From an uncultured Lachnospiraceae bacterium (lineage in GTDB: Bacteria > Bacillota > Clostridia > Lachnospirales > Lachnospiraceae), in assembly GCA_947651335.1 (NCBI GenBank), contig CANSYV010000059.1:1-7506 (forward strand): 7,506 bases of DNA, read 5' to 3'. The first letter of the stretch is position 1, and each line of letters starts with the position of its first letter. The notes beneath the pieces are model-generated. The model did no database searches. It saw nothing but the letters and a program-made list of their open reading frames with translations, and was not told the DNA's origin. Positions 1-6,060 of this stretch are shown in pieces. The position numbers and the translations under genes were made by a program.

Positions 1-1
1 T

Positions 2-157
2 GGTGAAGGGCAGTGAAGGAAAGGACATAAAGATAGCATAAAAGAGTATGGTGAATGGACAGACGCCAGAAATTACGACCTGTGTCTGAACAGCAGTAAG
101 CTGGGATTTCAGAAATGTGTGGAGGAAATTCAGGCGTATATCAAGGTGAGATTTTAA
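2..157 (+). pseudogene. 3' remnant of a cytidylate-kinase-like gene
   Basis: The readable C-terminal stretch contains GEWTDARNYDLCLNSSKLG followed by a helix-like tail ending VRF and a TAA at 155-157. A W(G/T)D-x-x-NYDLC-(L/I)-NSS-x-LG signature is typical of the C-terminus of the Cytidylate_kin2 (cytidylate-kinase-like) family. In the same frame there is a TGA at 14-16. No ATG, GTG or TTG lies between that stop and the conserved part, and the segment just before the motif does not look like the family's usual Arg/Tyr-rich helix. The simplest reading is a gene broken by a frameshift, deletion or nonsense change. The rest lies outside the window, so an intact upstream gene with a sequencing error cannot be excluded. 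No role in the downstream mannoside cluster is expected. Confidence 0.5.
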
Positions 158-182
158 GTCAGAAACCTGTTTAGAAAATGGA

Positions 183-216
183 GCCGGAGATTCGTTATGG
201 GAATCTCCGGCTTTTT
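183..216 (+). terminator. strong Rho-independent terminator
   Basis: A perfect 11-bp inverted repeat (GCCGGAGATTC at 183-193, GAATCTCCGGC at 201-211) with a 7-base loop is followed immediately by five T residues (212-216). It sits 25 bases after the stop of the cytidylate-kinase-like remnant. It insulates the LacI gene from upstream transcription. Confidence 0.93.
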
Positions 217-307
217 CCCTGCCCAATCATTTCAAAATATTTCTGATGCACAGAGAATTGTCCCCAAATAGTCTGCAGATGGAAGTGGGAGCACCTGAAG
301 CTGAGAC

Positions 308-336
308 TTGACAATTTTCCTTATCTTAGATATATT
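308..336 (+). promoter_or_regulatory. sigma-A-type promoter of the LacI gene
   Basis: A consensus -35 box TTGACA (308-313) and a -10 box TATATT (331-336) are separated by exactly 17 bases. The expected transcription start is near 343, about 50 bases before the LacI start codon. The preceding stretch (217-307) shows no gene or other signal that I can support. Confidence 0.88.
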
Positions 337-346
337 AAAATTAACC
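335..346 (+). promoter_or_regulatory. candidate operator overlapping the lacI -10 region
   Basis: TTAAAATTAACC overlaps the end of the -10 box and the predicted start site. An 11-of-12 match, TTAAATTTAACC, occurs at 1461-1472 in the control region after the LacI gene, and both copies are followed by an A-rich tract. Position and recurrence suit an autoregulatory LacI site. The sequence is AT-rich, however, so chance similarity is a real possibility. Assignment to this regulator is inference. Confidence 0.3.
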
Positions 347-382
347 AAAAATATTTATTAATTTAATGGAAATAGATTCAAG

Positions 383-387
383 AGGAG
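383..387 (+). promoter_or_regulatory. ribosome binding site fixing the LacI start
   Basis: AGGAG lies 8 bases before the ATG at 396. The alternative in-frame ATG at 366 has only AT-rich sequence upstream and would add ten residues that LacI proteins do not have. The ATG at 396 is therefore preferred. Confidence 0.85.
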
Positions 388-395
388 AAAATTTT

Positions 396-1406
396 ATGGC
401 AAAAAGTGTTACCCTTGCCGATATAGCGGAGAAAGTTGGAGTCAGTAATGTAGCCGTTTCAAAAGCATTGTCTGGTAAGCCGGGAGTGAGCGAGGAACTT
501 CGGAGAAAGATAAAAGAGATAGCTGCGGAGGTGGGATATGTGCCCAGTGCGGCGGGCAGAAACTCTGCCAGTGAGACGGGAAATATAGGAGTCATAATTC
601 CGGAATTTTATTATGGGGACAGCGTTTCCTTCTATGGAAAGCTCTATGAAATGGTTGTGCGGGCTTTATACGACAATCAGTATTACGGAATTATGGAACT
701 TCTCTCCAATGAAGATGAGAAAGCCAGGGCCATTCCAAAAGTCGTGCAGGACGAAAAAGTAGACGGACTGATATTCCTGGGCCCCATGGAAGAAGAGTAT
801 ACCACAAAAATGGCGGAGCAGGCAGGCCTGCCGGTATTTTTTCTGGATGCCTATGTGCCCCTTGTTGAACTGGACGCGGTTATCTCAGACGGCTATTACG
901 GAACCTATCAGCTGACAAATTACCTGATCAAGCAGGGCCACAGAAAGATCGGGTATGTGGGCAGTGTGGATGAAACCAGCAGTATTGCGGACAGGTACTG
1001 GGGATACAGACGCTCTCTGCGGGAAAATCAAATTGAATTTCAAAAAGACTGGGAGATACCGGACAGGCATAAAAAAGGAAAAATTTTAGATAAGATATTA
1101 GACACGCCGGGAGATATGGAAGCTTATGTGTGTAACTGCGATCACACGGCGCATTTTGTGATACGGGATTTGGAGAAAGCCGGATATGGCGTACCGGAAG
1201 ATGTGTCTGTGGTGGGATTTGATAATTATCTTCCTTTAGGAATGGAGCAGAACAGAATTACTTCCTATGAGGTTGATAAAGAACGTATGGCGCGGATTTG
1301 TGTAAAATCGCTGATCAGAAAAATTAAGCGCCAGGAATATACCGGCGGGATTCAGATTGTGACAGGAAAAATAGTAGAAAAGCAGACAGTAAAAAGACGA
1401 AGATGA
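396..1406 (+). CDS. LacI-family transcriptional regulator
   Basis: This is a DNA-binding sugar-responsive regulator of 336 residues, a normal LacI-family length. Residues about 4-49 form the LacI helix-turn-helix (TLADIAEKVGVSNVAVSKAL, then GKPGV and the K-I-x-E-I-A helix). Residues about 63-330 form a periplasmic-binding-protein-like sensor domain, with NIGVIIPE at 63-70, DGLIFLG at 123-129, GHRKIGYVG at 181-189, DRYWGYRRSL at 199-208 and VVGFDNY at 272-278. The hinge (residues 50-59, PSAAGRNSAS) lacks the usual A-R-x-L leucine that LacI members insert into the minor groove. The gene has its own promoter and terminator and directly precedes the mannoside phosphorolysis cluster. Local control by a mannoside, as repressor or activator, is therefore the likely role. 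The ligand cannot be read from the sequence. Two AT-rich candidate operators are noted separately. Confidence 0.93.
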   Translation: MAKSVTLADIAEKVGVSNVAVSKALSGKPGVSEELRRKIKEIAAEVGYVPSAAGRNSASETGNIGVIIPEFYYGDSVSFYGKLYEMVVRALYDNQYYGIMELLSNEDEKARAIPKVVQDEKVDGLIFLGPMEEEYTTKMAEQAGLPVFFLDAYVPLVELDAVISDGYYGTYQLTNYLIKQGHRKIGYVGSVDETSSIADRYWGYRRSLRENQIEFQKDWEIPDRHKKGKILDKILDTPGDMEAYVCNCDHTAHFVIRDLEKAGYGVPEDVSVVGFDNYLPLGMEQNRITSYEVDKERMARICVKSLIRKIKRQEYTGGIQIVTGKIVEKQTVKRRR

Positions 1407-1413
1407 TAACAGG

Positions 1414-1445
1414 AAAAGGGTGGTGGAAAGAGCTGCCCTTTTTTT
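1414..1445 (+). terminator. intrinsic terminator after the LacI gene
   Basis: AAAAGGGTGGT (1414-1424) pairs with GCTGCCCTTTT (1432-1442) through 11 pairs, three of them G-U, around a 7-base loop. It runs into a T tract spanning 1439-1445. It begins 7 bases after the LacI stop codon. It suggests that the enzyme cluster is transcribed mainly from its own promoter further down. Confidence 0.75.
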
Positions 1446-1460
1446 GTATCATTTTACAGA

Positions 1461-1472
1461 TTAAATTTAACC
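1461..1472 (+). promoter_or_regulatory. candidate operator, second copy
   Basis: TTAAATTTAACC matches the site overlapping the lacI -10 box at 11 of 12 positions. It contains the palindrome TTAAATTTAA. It could be bound by the adjacent LacI regulator, but it lies about 170 bases upstream of the best -10 box, so it would have to act at a distance or belong to another promoter. AT-rich composition keeps confidence low. Confidence 0.27.
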
Positions 1473-1630
1473 TTAAAAATAGTTTGTTTATAAATTTGCC
1501 TCATGAAAAATGGTGGAATTTTGTTGGAAATTTTGAATAAAGAAGATAAAAATAGTTAAAGAAAGTTGTAAAAATTGCTGAAAATACCCAAGATAGGGGA
1601 ATGTAGACAAATAGTGATTGAATTTATGAA

Positions 1631-1636
1631 TATAAT
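1631..1636 (+). promoter_or_regulatory. candidate -10 box of the enzyme cluster promoter
   Basis: A perfect TATAAT hexamer lies about 43 bases before the ribosome binding site at 1677. No good -35 box sits at 16-18 bases; the nearest match, TAGACA at 1604-1609, is 21 bases away. The promoter may therefore depend on an activator or be weak. The repeat-like TTAATTTAATTTAA (1646-1659) falls at the expected transcription start, where a repressor could act. A similar TTAATTTAAT occurs at 358-367, downstream of the lacI promoter. Confidence 0.45.
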
Positions 1637-1690
1637 GGGTTATAGTTAATTTAATTTAAAAGAGTTAATAAAAAATAAGGGAGAATCAAT

Positions 1691-1786
1691 ATGAGTAAAG
1701 GTTCACAAAGGCAGACCAGGTGGTTTCTTATATCAAAGAGCATAGTTCTGTTACAGAAACCGATACAGAAAATCGGGAAGAGATAG
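1691..1786 (+). CDS. 31-residue ORF with strong RBS: leader peptide or frameshifted remnant
   Basis: An ATG at 1691 is preceded by AAGGGAG (1677-1683) at an ideal 7-base spacing, so a ribosome probably starts here. The encoded 31-residue peptide (MSKGSQRQTRWFLISKSIVL..., stop TAG at 1784-1786) matches no family that I recognise. A different frame across the same bases reads RFTKADQVVSYIKEHSSV and continues acidic and open to a TGA at 1843-1845. One extra A in the AAA run at 1697-1699 would join the ATG to that frame. The ORF may thus be a remnant of a gene that lost a base or suffered an internal deletion. It may instead be a short leader upstream of the epimerase, whose ribosome binding site begins 10 bases after the stop. 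I cannot assign a function. Confidence 0.35.
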   Translation: MSKGSQRQTRWFLISKSIVLLQKPIQKIGKR

Positions 1787-1807
1787 GAGAATACCGGAGG
1801 AACAATT

Positions 1808-2980
1808 ATGTTGAAAACAGAAGTAAAAAAACATTTGGAAAATGACCTGATACCATTCTGGCAGGGAATGAAAGATGAAGTGCACGGAGGGTTCTATGGA
1901 TATCTGGGATACGACCTGAAGCTGGACAGACAGGCAGTAAAAGGATGCATCTTAAACAGCAGAATTCTCTGGTTTTTCTCCAACGCATATCTGCTGCTGG
2001 GAAAAACATCACTTCTCGACAGTGCCCGGCACGCGTTTGTGTTTTTGAAAGAGTACTGCGTAGATAACCAGTACGGCGGAGTTTACTGGTCTCTCGATTA
2101 TAAAGGAAGGCCGGAGGATACTACAAAGCATACATATAATCAGGCATTTGCCATCTATGCACTTTCTTCCTATTATGATGCGTCAGGGGATACCCAGGCG
2201 CTTGCGGCCGCACGCAGTCTGTATCAGCTGGTGGAGACCAGATGCAGAGATGAATATGGCTATTTAGAGGCATTCAGCAGGAATTTTGAGCCTGTGGATA
2301 ATCATAAACTGTCCGGGAATGGCGTTATGGCGGAAAGGACTATGAACACTCTGCTTCACGTGTTTGAGGCATATACAGAACTTTATCGTGTGTCGGGAGA
2401 AATGCAGGTGGCAGAACGGCTTCGGTTTATGCTGGATATCATAGCTGATCGAGTATACAATCCCCGGCTTGGACGGCAGGAGGTATTCTTCGACCGGACA
2501 TGGCATACGCTGACAGACCTGTATTCCTATGGCCATGATATCGAAGCCGCATGGCTGATTGACCGGGGTCTTGAAATCCTGGGGGATGCTGTCTATACCA
2601 GTAAGCTCAGTTCTGTTACAAAAACAATTACGGAAAATATTTATAACCGGGCCTACACAGGCCATTCCCTTGTAAATGAAGCGGAAAATGGCATTGTGGA
2701 CACTACGCGTGTATGGTGGGTACAGGCAGAAGCAGTTGTGGGATTTCTGAATGGTTACCAGAAATACCCGGAGCAGAAGAAGTATCTGGAGGCTGCGGAG
2801 GATATCTGGGAGTATATCAAGAGCAGCCTGATTGACAGGAGAAAAGGTTCGGAATGGCTCCCGGAACTGGATCAGGACGGCCGGCCTGCAGAAAAGCCGA
2901 TTGTGGAACCCTGGAAATGTCCGTACCATAACGGAAGGATGTGCTTTGAAGTCATTAGGAGGTCTTGGGATGCTTCATAA
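1808..2980 (+). CDS. cellobiose 2-epimerase (mannobiose 2-epimerase), AGE superfamily
   Basis: This cytoplasmic enzyme epimerises the reducing-end sugar of beta-1,4-linked disaccharides at C2. In this context the substrate is mannobiose, giving 4-O-mannosylglucose; in vitro such enzymes also act on cellobiose and lactose. The 390 residues form one (alpha/alpha)6 barrel of full family length. Visible family signatures are EVHGGFYG (24-31), [17 protein letters not shown] (49-65), [14 protein letters not shown] (107-120), [15 protein letters not shown] (240-254), RVWWVQAEA (301-309) and [14 protein letters not shown] (372-385). Catalytic-type histidines stand at 243 and 374 with a further conserved His at 184, matching the numbering I recall for the Ruminococcus albus enzyme. 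The ATG at 1808 has GGAGG at 1796-1800. The 3' end overlaps the phosphorylase gene and carries its ribosome binding site, so the two are probably translationally coupled. Mannobiose as the physiological substrate is inferred from the neighbours. Confidence 0.93.
   Translation: MLKTEVKKHLENDLIPFWQGMKDEVHGGFYGYLGYDLKLDRQAVKGCILNSRILWFFSNAYLLLGKTSLLDSARHAFVFLKEYCVDNQYGGVYWSLDYKGRPEDTTKHTYNQAFAIYALSSYYDASGDTQALAAARSLYQLVETRCRDEYGYLEAFSRNFEPVDNHKLSGNGVMAERTMNTLLHVFEAYTELYRVSGEMQVAERLRFMLDIIADRVYNPRLGRQEVFFDRTWHTLTDLYSYGHDIEAAWLIDRGLEILGDAVYTSKLSSVTKTITENIYNRAYTGHSLVNEAENGIVDTTRVWWVQAEAVVGFLNGYQKYPEQKKYLEAAEDIWEYIKSSLIDRRKGSEWLPELDQDGRPAEKPIVEPWKCPYHNGRMCFEVIRRSWDAS
2957..2962 (+). promoter_or_regulatory. 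ribosome binding site of the GH130 gene, inside the epimerase gene
   Basis: AGGAGG lies 7 bases before the ATG at 2970 and encodes two arginines of the epimerase C-terminus. It fixes the GH130 start. An in-frame ATG further upstream, at 2832, would add 46 residues that merely translate epimerase DNA out of frame. Confidence 0.88.
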
Positions 2981-4067
2981 ACAGTATTATGTGGAACAGG
3001 CAAAAGTAGACAGACTGATATCGAGAAAAAATCAGAAAAGTGATTTTTATAATGGAATTTACGACAGATATGAATATCCGGTGCTTACCAGAGAATTTGC
3101 TCCGGTTCACTGGAGATACGATCTGAATGAAGAAACCAATCCATATTTTATGGAAAGACTGGGAATCAATGCGGTTATGAATTCCGGAGCCATTCAGTTA
3201 GATGGAAAGTATTATCTTGTGGCACGGGTGGAAGGAAACGACAGAAAGTCTTTCTTCGCAGTGGCGGAAAGCGATACGGGAATCGACGGATTTCGTTTCT
3301 GGGATTACCCGGTAGTTTTGCCGGATACCTGTCCGGAGGAAACCAATGTATACGATATGCGTCTGACAAAACATGAGGACGGCTGGATTTACGGAGTGTT
3401 CTGTTCAGAAAAAAAGGACACCAAGAGTTCCCAGCTGTCTGCGGCAGCGGCAGAAGCGGGTATTGTGCGGACAAAGGACTTAAAAGAATGGGAACGGCTG
3501 GACAATCTGAAAACACTGCGGTCACCCCAGCAGAGAAATGTAGTGCTTCATCCGGAGTTTGTGGACGGAAAATATGCCTTTTACACCAGACCCATGGACG
3601 ATTTTATCGAGACCGGAAGCGGCGGGGGAATCGGCTTCGGACTCTGCGAAGATATTACACATGGAGTAATTGATGAGGAGAAGATTATCAGCAGGAGGAT
3701 TTACCACACGCTGACCGAGGCAAAGAATGGGGCAGGGGCGCCTCCCATTAAAGGCAGGAAATGCTGGATTCATATTGCCCACGGAGTGAGAAATACAGCA
3801 GCCGGGCTTCGGTATGTGCTGTATGCATTCGGAACGGATCTGAAGAATCCTGCCAGAGTAATTGCAGAGCCGTCGGGAGTATTCCTTGTACCCCTTGGCG
3901 GGGAGCGCGTGGGAGACGTGTCCAATGTGGTGTTTACCAACGGGGCAGCGGTTTCAGAGAATGGAGATGTGTACGTATATTATGCTTCCTGCGACACCAG
4001 AATGCATGTGGCGTCAACGACGATTGAAAAGCTGGAAGAATATCTGTTCCACACACCAAAGGACTGA
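2970..4067 (+). CDS. 4-O-beta-D-mannosyl-D-glucose phosphorylase, GH130 subfamily 1
   Basis: The enzyme phosphorolyses mannosyl-beta-1,4-glucose to alpha-mannose 1-phosphate and glucose in the cytoplasm. The 365-residue protein is one five-bladed beta-propeller domain of typical length. Recognised GH130_1 stretches are [19 protein letters not shown] (57-75), [20 protein letters not shown] (81-100), [19 protein letters not shown] (124-142), [51 protein letters not shown], and [12 protein letters not shown] near the C-terminus. Asp129 in the VYDMRL motif corresponds to the proton-donor Asp of characterised mannosylglucose phosphorylases. The match to subfamily 1 rather than to the mannooligosaccharide phosphorylases of subfamily 2 is strong by eye. 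The start overlaps the epimerase stop by 11 bases. The epimerase makes this enzyme's substrate, which is the known pairing in mannan-using Ruminococcus and Bacteroides. Confidence 0.94.
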   Translation: MLHKQYYVEQAKVDRLISRKNQKSDFYNGIYDRYEYPVLTREFAPVHWRYDLNEETNPYFMERLGINAVMNSGAIQLDGKYYLVARVEGNDRKSFFAVAESDTGIDGFRFWDYPVVLPDTCPEETNVYDMRLTKHEDGWIYGVFCSEKKDTKSSQLSAAAAEAGIVRTKDLKEWERLDNLKTLRSPQQRNVVLHPEFVDGKYAFYTRPMDDFIETGSGGGIGFGLCEDITHGVIDEEKIISRRIYHTLTEAKNGAGAPPIKGRKCWIHIAHGVRNTAAGLRYVLYAFGTDLKNPARVIAEPSGVFLVPLGGERVGDVSNVVFTNGAAVSENGDVYVYYASCDTRMHVASTTIEKLEEYLFHTPKD

Positions 4068-4103
4068 TTAAGAGAAATCTTCAGTTATTGTGAGATTCTA
4101 TAC

Positions 4104-4126
4104 CCGGGCGGGAAAACCCCGTCCGG
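4104..4126 (+). other. GC-rich hairpin between the GH130 and isomerase-kinase genes
   Basis: CCGGGCGGG (4104-4112) and CCCGTCCGG (4118-4126) form a 9-bp stem with one G-U pair around a 5-base loop. It stands out in the 99-base gap 4068-4166. There is no T tract, so it is not an ordinary terminator. It could stabilise the 3' end of the upstream message or tune expression between the two halves of the cluster. Formation in the transcript is predicted from complementarity alone. Confidence 0.6.
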
Positions 4127-4166
4127 AAAATAACGGTGATGTCATCCAGAATAATGAGGAAGAACT

Positions 4167-6020
4167 ATGAGCATTTTAAAATTGAAACCAAGCTGTAAGG
4201 ATTATATTTGGGGCGGCCGCAGGCTGAAAGATGAATATGGAGTTTCCTATGACGGAGAAGTGCTGGCAGAGGCATGGGAGTTATCCTGCCATCCAGATGG
4301 GCCGTCTTATATTGTAAATGGTGAATACGCAGGAAAAACCCTGCAGCAGTACATAGAGGAAGCGGGAAAAGAAGTGCTTGGAACTCATTGCCGGAGATTC
4401 TGCGATTTTCCTATTCTGACAAAGTTTATCGATGCGAAAGATAACCTTTCCATTCAGGTCCACCCGGATAACCGTTATGCCCTGAAAAACGAGGGACAGT
4501 ACGGAAAGACCGAGATGTGGTATGTTATGGACGCGGGAAAAGAGGCGTTTTTGTATTATGGCTTCAAAAGGAAAATCAGCAGAGAAGAGTTTGCAGAGAG
4601 AATAGAGAAAGATACGCTTCTGGAAGTATTGAATGCAGTTCCCGTGCAGAAGGGAGATGTGCTTTTCATTGAATCCGGAACGATTCATGCCATTGGAAAG
4701 GATATTCTGATTGCAGAGATTCAACAGAATTCCAATGTGACTTACCGGGTATATGATTATGGAAGAGTGGGGAAGGATGGAAAAAAAAGAGACCTTCACA
4801 TTGAAAAAGCCCTTGCCGTAACCAACCGGGTGCCGATTGTGAAAGATAAAAGCAGTTATCCCCATGTGGCAGACTGTGATTATTTTACAGTGGACAAATT
4901 AAATCTGGACGGAAAAGTGATGAAAAAACTGGAGGGAAACGTTTCCCCGGAGTCCTTTGCCAGCATATTGATATTAGATGGCCAGGGAAAGATTTCCCAT
5001 GCAGAAGACACATTGGATTTCAGAAAAGGGGATAGTTTTTTCCTGTCCGCGGGAAGCGGCGGTTACACAATCGAAGGCAGCTGTGATGCGCTGATTACAA
5101 CAATCCGGGAGAAAGCTGCGCCGGTCCGCATCGGAATCCACATCAGCGGAACAGAAACGAAGATTGGGCTGGTGGATATTCATCAGAAAATTATCGCCTC
5201 TCTGAGGATGAGGACAGATTTATCCCGTTCTCCGGAAATTATAATCCGTGAAATCGCACAGAAGACTCTGGAACTGCTTGAACAGCAGGGCATTGCAATG
5301 GATCAGTGCATAGGGGCAGGAATCGGAGTGCCGGGAACCATAGACCGGAAGCAGGGGATTGTCCGCTATTCCAATAATATCAAGTGGGAAAACATAGAAG
5401 TTGTAAAAGAAATGGAGAAATTTTTCCCAATACCAGTCAGAATCGCAAACGATGCAGATTGTGCAGCTCTGGGCGAGGCAGCTGCAGGCGCAGGAAGAGA
5501 GTGTCAGGATGTTATTATGCTGACACTGGGAACCGGGGTCGGCGGGGGAATTATTCTGGACGGAAATATTTATGAAGGCAGAGGAATTGGCGGCAGTGAG
5601 CTGGGACATATGGTTATCGTAGAAAACGGGGAGCCTTGTACATGCGGCAGGAGAGGATGTCTGGAGGCTTATGCATCTGCGGCATCCCTGCAAAGAGACG
5701 CACTTCGTGCCACAGGGAAAGCGCTGTCTCCAGAGGAGATTTTTCAGGGGGCATCCCAGGGAGATCAGACACTGAAAAGAATCGAGGAATCCTATATCCG
5801 CAGACTTGGCGTGGGAATTGTTAATATTGTCAATATCTTCCGGCCGCAGCTTGTGATTCTTGGCGGGGAAATTTCAGCACAGGGGAAAACGCTTCTTGAA
5901 CCCCTTCGTAAAATGATAGAAGAAGGCAGCTTTGGCGGAGATAAAGGGTGGATTCCGGAGATTGAGATAGCAGCCCTTGGAGATTCGGCAGGAATGATTG
6001 GAGCGGCAGGTTTAATCTGA
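4167..6020 (+). CDS. mannose-6-phosphate isomerase fused to a ROK-family sugar kinase
   Basis: One uninterrupted 617-residue frame joins two complete enzymes. Residues 1 to about 314 are a short (Bacillus ManA-like) type I phosphomannose isomerase, interconverting mannose 6-phosphate and fructose 6-phosphate. The zinc ligands Gln97 and His99 (SIQVHPDN), Glu116 (KTEMWYV) and His174 (ESGTIHAIG) are all present, as is the active-site Arg194 (VTYRVYDYGR). After a linker of only about seven residues, residues 321-617 form a ROK kinase: GIGVPG at 385-390, catalytic Asp429 in NDADCAALGE, LGTGVGGG at 454-461, and the ROK zinc site with ELGH (His481) and CTCGRRGCLE (491-500). The phosphate-1 loop reads GIHISGTETK, with His325 and Ser327 where Asp and Gly are usual. 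The kinase substrate is probably glucose released by GH130, or mannose; this is inference. Ribosome binding site GAGGA is at 4156-4160. Confidence 0.92.
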   Translation: MSILKLKPSCKDYIWGGRRLKDEYGVSYDGEVLAEAWELSCHPDGPSYIVNGEYAGKTLQQYIEEAGKEVLGTHCRRFCDFPILTKFIDAKDNLSIQVHPDNRYALKNEGQYGKTEMWYVMDAGKEAFLYYGFKRKISREEFAERIEKDTLLEVLNAVPVQKGDVLFIESGTIHAIGKDILIAEIQQNSNVTYRVYDYGRVGKDGKKRDLHIEKALAVTNRVPIVKDKSSYPHVADCDYFTVDKLNLDGKVMKKLEGNVSPESFASILILDGQGKISHAEDTLDFRKGDSFFLSAGSGGYTIEGSCDALITTIREKAAPVRIGIHISGTETKIGLVDIHQKIIASLRMRTDLSRSPEIIIREIAQKTLELLEQQGIAMDQCIGAGIGVPGTIDRKQGIVRYSNNIKWENIEVVKEMEKFFPIPVRIANDADCAALGEAAAGAGRECQDVIMLTLGTGVGGGIILDGNIYEGRGIGGSELGHMVIVENGEPCTCGRRGCLEAYASAASLQRDALRATGKALSPEEIFQGASQGDQTLKRIEESYIRRLGVGIVNIVNIFRPQLVILGGEISAQGKTLLEPLRKMIEEGSFGGDKGWIPEIEIAALGDSAGMIGAAGLI

Positions 6021-6050
6021 GAGAACGAAAAATTTTGTGAAAAGAGGCAC

Positions 6051-6056
6051 AAGGAG
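6051..6056 (+). promoter_or_regulatory. ribosome binding site fixing the Nudix start
   Basis: AAGGAG lies 4 bases before the ATG at 6061, a little close but clear. The in-frame GTG at 6037 lacks a comparable site and would add eight residues not expected in the family. Confidence 0.7.
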
Positions 6057-6060
6057 TATT

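Larger units (their letters stand above)
1446..1690 (+). other. AT-rich control region upstream of the mannoside enzyme cluster
   Basis: These 245 bases have no convincing reading frame and are strongly AT-rich. They hold a candidate operator copy (1461-1472), a near-perfect direct repeat TGGAATTTTG / TGGAAATTTTG (1514-1523 and 1525-1535), a perfect -10 hexamer (1631-1636), and a second AT-rich block just after it (1645-1660). The length and content fit a regulated promoter region for the enzymes downstream. No riboswitch or catabolite-response element was recognised. Confidence 0.55.

Noticed and set aside
366..395. Upstream ATG of the LacI gene
   Set aside because: It has no ribosome binding site and adds ten residues before the normal LacI N-terminus. 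The ATG at 396 has AGGAG at 8 bases.
1446..1690. Possible riboswitch or catabolite-response element in the AT-rich control region
   Set aside because: No conserved riboswitch core and no palindrome close to the clostridial cre consensus could be seen.
2264..2929. 221-codon open frame on the minus strand inside the epimerase gene
   Set aside because: It is fully antisense to a gene with clear catalytic motifs, and its product has no family features. It is a codon-phase shadow.
2832..2969. Upstream in-frame start for the GH130 protein
   Set aside because: The extra 46 residues are out-of-frame epimerase sequence. GH130_1 proteins begin near the ATG at 2970, which has AGGAGG at the right distance.
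4281..4865. 194-codon minus-strand frame inside the isomerase domain
   Set aside because: It is antisense to conserved zinc-site sequence, and the product resembles no family. It is treated as a shadow.
5220..5693. 157-codon minus-strand frame inside the ROK domain
   Set aside because: It is antisense to the catalytic and zinc motifs of the kinase. There is no independent support.
6037..6060. GTG start for the Nudix protein
   Set aside because: No good ribosome binding site precedes it, while AAGGAG precedes the ATG at 6061.
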